Shown in pieces: positions 61,910-64,000 of a stretch of 64,000 nucleotides of DNA. Location: contig JAWKKV010000005.1 in assembly GCA_041393015.1 (NCBI GenBank), forward strand, positions 248,001-312,000, read 5' to 3'. A program made the position numbers and the translations under genes. This stretch comes from JAGQYH01 sp041393015 (GTDB lineage Bacteria > Bacteroidota > Bacteroidia > Chitinophagales > JADIYW01). A model generated the notes under the pieces. The model had not been told where the DNA came from. It did not search any database and was given only the letters and a program-made list of their open reading frames with translations. Position 1 is the stretch's first letter. Each line of letters begins with the position of its first letter.

Positions 61910-63364
61910 ATGAAAAAGTTAAATATCAACTCATTGACTATTCTGCCACTATTGGGAGGTTTTTTCCTCCTTACTTTAATTACAGGTTGTAACACAAGCG
62001 ATCAAAATGTTCATTGGGACTCAGCTACGGCAAAAATTATTGGAGAGATACAACATCCAACTGTTCTTCCGCCTAATGTTCCGCCACCGGTAAAACCCAA
62101 CAGAGGAGCATTAAAGCAAATTATTAATATGGAAGTAGTAGAAAAAGTTGGTCGTTTAGCCGACGGCGTTGAATACGACTTCTGGACATTTAGTGGTACT
62201 GTACCCGGAGAATTTATTAGAATTGCCGAAGGAGATGAAGTAGAATTTCACTTAAAAAACCATCCTGATAACAAATTTGCACACAATATTGATTTGCATG
62301 CCGTAACCGGTTCCGGTGGTGGAGCAGCTTCTTCATTTACCGCTCCGGGGCACGAAAGTATCTTCTCATTTAAAGCGCTCAACCCGGGTTTATATGTGTA
62401 TCACTGTGCAACTGCACCCGTTGGAATGCATATAGCCAACGGAATGTATGGTTTAATTTTAGTAGAACCCAAAGAAGGTTTACCGGAAGTAGATAGAGAG
62501 TACTACATTATGCAAGGTGATTTTTATACGGTTGGTAAATATGGTGAAAGAGGCCAACAATCCTTTTCAATGGAAAAAGCGATGGAAGAGAATCCGGATT
62601 ATGTAGTATTTAATGGATCGGTTGGAAGTTTAACCGGTGACAATTCATTACATGCAGAAGTGGGCGAAACCATTCGTTTATATGTAGGAAATGGAGGCCC
62701 CAACTTAGTGTCTAGTTTCCATGCCATTGGAGAAATTTTCGATAGGGTTCATGTAGAAGGTGGTGACATGATTAATAAAAATGTACAAACAACTTTAATT
62801 CCTGCAGGTGGAGCCGCTATTATTGAATTTAAAGTAGAAGTACCGGGAGAAGTTATTTTAGTTGACCATAGTATTTTCAGAGCTTTTAACAAAGGGGCTT
62901 TAGGAAAAATAGAAGTATCAGGTGATGAAAACAAATCTATTTACAGTGGTAAAATCGATGATAGAATATACCAAATTGAAGGTGGAGCGGTACAAGTGAT
63001 GCCTGAAGTAGAAAGAGAGCCAATTATTGCAGGATCGCTCAAAGAAAAAATATCAGAAGGGAAAATAGTGTATGATAATTTCTGTAAAGCTTGTCACCAA
63101 GCCGGCGGTAAAGGATTTACAGGTGTTTATCCTCCGTTAGCTAATTCTTCTTACTTTAAAGGCGATGTCAACAAAGCCATCAGTGCTGTAGTGAATGGAC
63201 TGTCCGGTGTTATTACCGTTAATGGAACTGAATACAACAGTGCTATGCCGGCACAAGTACTTTCAGATGAGGAAGTTTCTAACGTAATTACTTATATTCT
63301 AAATGAGTTTGACAATGATGGTGGTGAAGTTACGCCTGCACAAGTTAAAGCACAACGTAAGTAA
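61910..63364 (+). CDS. nirK: NirK, copper nitrite reductase with C-terminal cytochrome c domain
   Basis: 484 residues. A lipoprotein signal (LLTLITGCNTS, Cys27) is followed by two cupredoxin domains. Type 1 copper ligands: His125, Cys166, His174, Met179. Type 2: His130, His165 and His320. The catalytic pair is Asp128 and His271. After about residue 370 a class I cytochrome c domain is fused (CKACHQAGG; Cys392, Cys395, His396), so the enzyme carries its own electron donor. It makes NO from nitrite at the cell surface or in the periplasm. Followed after 22 bp by the NirV-like gene. Confidence 0.95.
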   Translation: MKKLNINSLTILPLLGGFFLLTLITGCNTSDQNVHWDSATAKIIGEIQHPTVLPPNVPPPVKPNRGALKQIINMEVVEKVGRLADGVEYDFWTFSGTVPGEFIRIAEGDEVEFHLKNHPDNKFAHNIDLHAVTGSGGGAASSFTAPGHESIFSFKALNPGLYVYHCATAPVGMHIANGMYGLILVEPKEGLPEVDREYYIMQGDFYTVGKYGERGQQSFSMEKAMEENPDYVVFNGSVGSLTGDNSLHAEVGETIRLYVGNGGPNLVSSFHAIGEIFDRVHVEGGDMINKNVQTTLIPAGGAAIIEFKVEVPGEVILVDHSIFRAFNKGALGKIEVSGDENKSIYSGKIDDRIYQIEGGAVQVMPEVEREPIIAGSLKEKISEGKIVYDNFCKACHQAGGKGFTGVYPPLANSSYFKGDVNKAISAVVNGLSGVITVNGTEYNSAMPAQVLSDEEVSNVITYILNEFDNDGGEVTPAQVKAQRK

Positions 63365-63386
63365 TATTGTAGTTTAAAGCGAAAAC

Positions 63387-64000
63387 ATGAAACTAACTAT
63401 TGTTCTATTTTGGATCTCTTTTACCTTGCTTAGCTATGGGCAAGGTTGCCAAACTGCTGAAGTAAAGTTGCAGTCCGGTGAATATATCCCAATGTATAAT
63501 GATAGTTCGAATAAACGCATTTATGTAGAAAATTTTAGCATGGATGCAACTGCAGTTACCAATGAACAGTTTCTTGCATTTGTTAAAGCCAATCCCGAAT
63601 GGCAAAAAAGCAAGGTGAAAAGTATTTTTGCCGAAGCCTCTTACCTATCGCATTGGGAGAATGATACCATTTTAGGAGCACAGGTTGATCCCCGTGCTCC
63701 TATTGTTTATGTTTCTTGGTTTGCTGCCAAAGCCTACAGTAAATGGTGCGGTAGAGCCTTACCAACTGTAGATCAATGGGAATATGCCGCACAAGCTGAT
63801 AAATATAATGCGGCAGGCAATAGTGATGAATTTAAAAATGAACTACTGCGACTATATGAGAAAAAGCAACATAACCATCAAACAGCAGTAGGTAAAGGTG
63901 AACCTAACTATTGGGGCATTTTCGATATGCATGGTTTGATTTGGGAATGGACCATTGATTTTAACTCTATTTTAATTTCAGGTGAATCCAGAAAAGATGG
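63387..64000 (+). CDS. NirV-like FGE/sulfatase-modifying-factor family protein (runs off the window)
   Basis: 204 residues visible, cut by the window end. A signal peptide (KLTIVLFWISFTLLSYGQ) comes before the formylglycine-generating-enzyme fold: ENFSMDATAVTNEQFLAFVK, PIVYVSWFAAKAYSKWCGRA, LPTVDQWEYAAQADKY and WGIFDMHGLIWEWTIDF. NirV proteins of this family are commonly encoded after nirK. The exact contribution to NirK is not known. Start chosen at the ATG 22 bp after nirK. Whether the copper-binding Cys pair of true FGE is present cannot be seen. Confidence 0.82.
   Translation, partial: MKLTIVLFWISFTLLSYGQGCQTAEVKLQSGEYIPMYNDSSNKRIYVENFSMDATAVTNEQFLAFVKANPEWQKSKVKSIFAEASYLSHWENDTILGAQVDPRAPIVYVSWFAAKAYSKWCGRALPTVDQWEYAAQADKYNAAGNSDEFKNELLRLYEKKQHNHQTAVGKGEPNYWGIFDMHGLIWEWTIDFNSILISGESRKD

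Overview
The window comes from an AT-rich chromosome of a Bacteroidota bacterium, probably an aerobic or facultatively denitrifying member of the Flavobacteriales or a neighbouring order. This rests on four proteins with type IX secretion (T9SS) sorting domains, PKD/CHU_C and SprB-repeat surface proteins, a Reg_prop/Y_Y_Y histidine kinase with a LytTR regulator, -7 promoter boxes of the TAnnTTTG type, and a lipoprotein-type clade II NosZ. No rRNA, tRNA, CRISPR array or insertion sequence was recognised.

Layout. 1-6.5 kb: two minus-strand envelope proteins (a PKD/CHU_C protein and a large SprA-like barrel). 6.5-12 kb: two tandem GreA-C-like proteins, then a TetR regulator with a perfect 18-bp palindrome before it, and both subunits of an acyl-CoA (probably methylcrotonyl-CoA) carboxylase. 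12-17 kb: a short exported protein, a membrane-anchored beta-carbonic anhydrase, NhaA, small unknowns and a nitroreductase. 17.2-26.6 kb: a 3104-residue adhesin with 11 SprB repeats, four jelly-roll modules and 16 exact-length 51-residue repeats. 26.6-31.8 kb: a regulatory locus with a SprB-gene remnant, a degenerate receiver protein, a LytS-type kinase and a LytTR regulator. Three direct-repeat operators with a strict 21-bp period precede the adhesin, the remnant and the degenerate receiver. 32-42.5 kb: an acetyl-CoA hydrolase-family enzyme, then nosDFY, cytochrome c, fasciclin, nosZ, a NosB-like protein, nosL, DUF2892 and MscS. 42.5-51.5 kb: a VOC protein, a secreted esterase, a NosA/OprC-type copper TonB receptor, formate-THF ligase and a T9SS cargo protein. 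51.8-57.8 kb: a compact, AT-richer four-gene cassette (5mC methyltransferase, ParB-like protein, SNF2 helicase, DUF3883 nuclease-like protein) that looks like an ATP-dependent restriction/defence system. 58-64 kb: NlpC/P60 protein, small unknowns, an outer-membrane porin, an Rrf2 (NsrR/IscR-like) regulator, NirK fused to cytochrome c, and a truncated NirV-like FGE-family protein.

How it fits together. NirK makes NO from nitrite and NosZ reduces N2O. Copper would enter through the MDPPTS-type TonB receptor and be delivered through NosL and NosDFY. No NO reductase or nitrate reductase is visible here. A shared T-rich motif precedes nirK (identical to the copy before the nosZ operon), nosDFY and the nitroreductase, and FNR-like dyads precede nosD, the nosZ operon and DUF2892, so these genes may be co-regulated by anaerobiosis or NO. 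The LytTR locus probably controls the giant adhesin next to it.

The two most promising leads are the methyltransferase/ParB/SNF2/DUF3883 cassette and the LytTR direct-repeat regulon with its pseudo-receiver. All calls come from reading the sequence; no database search was run.
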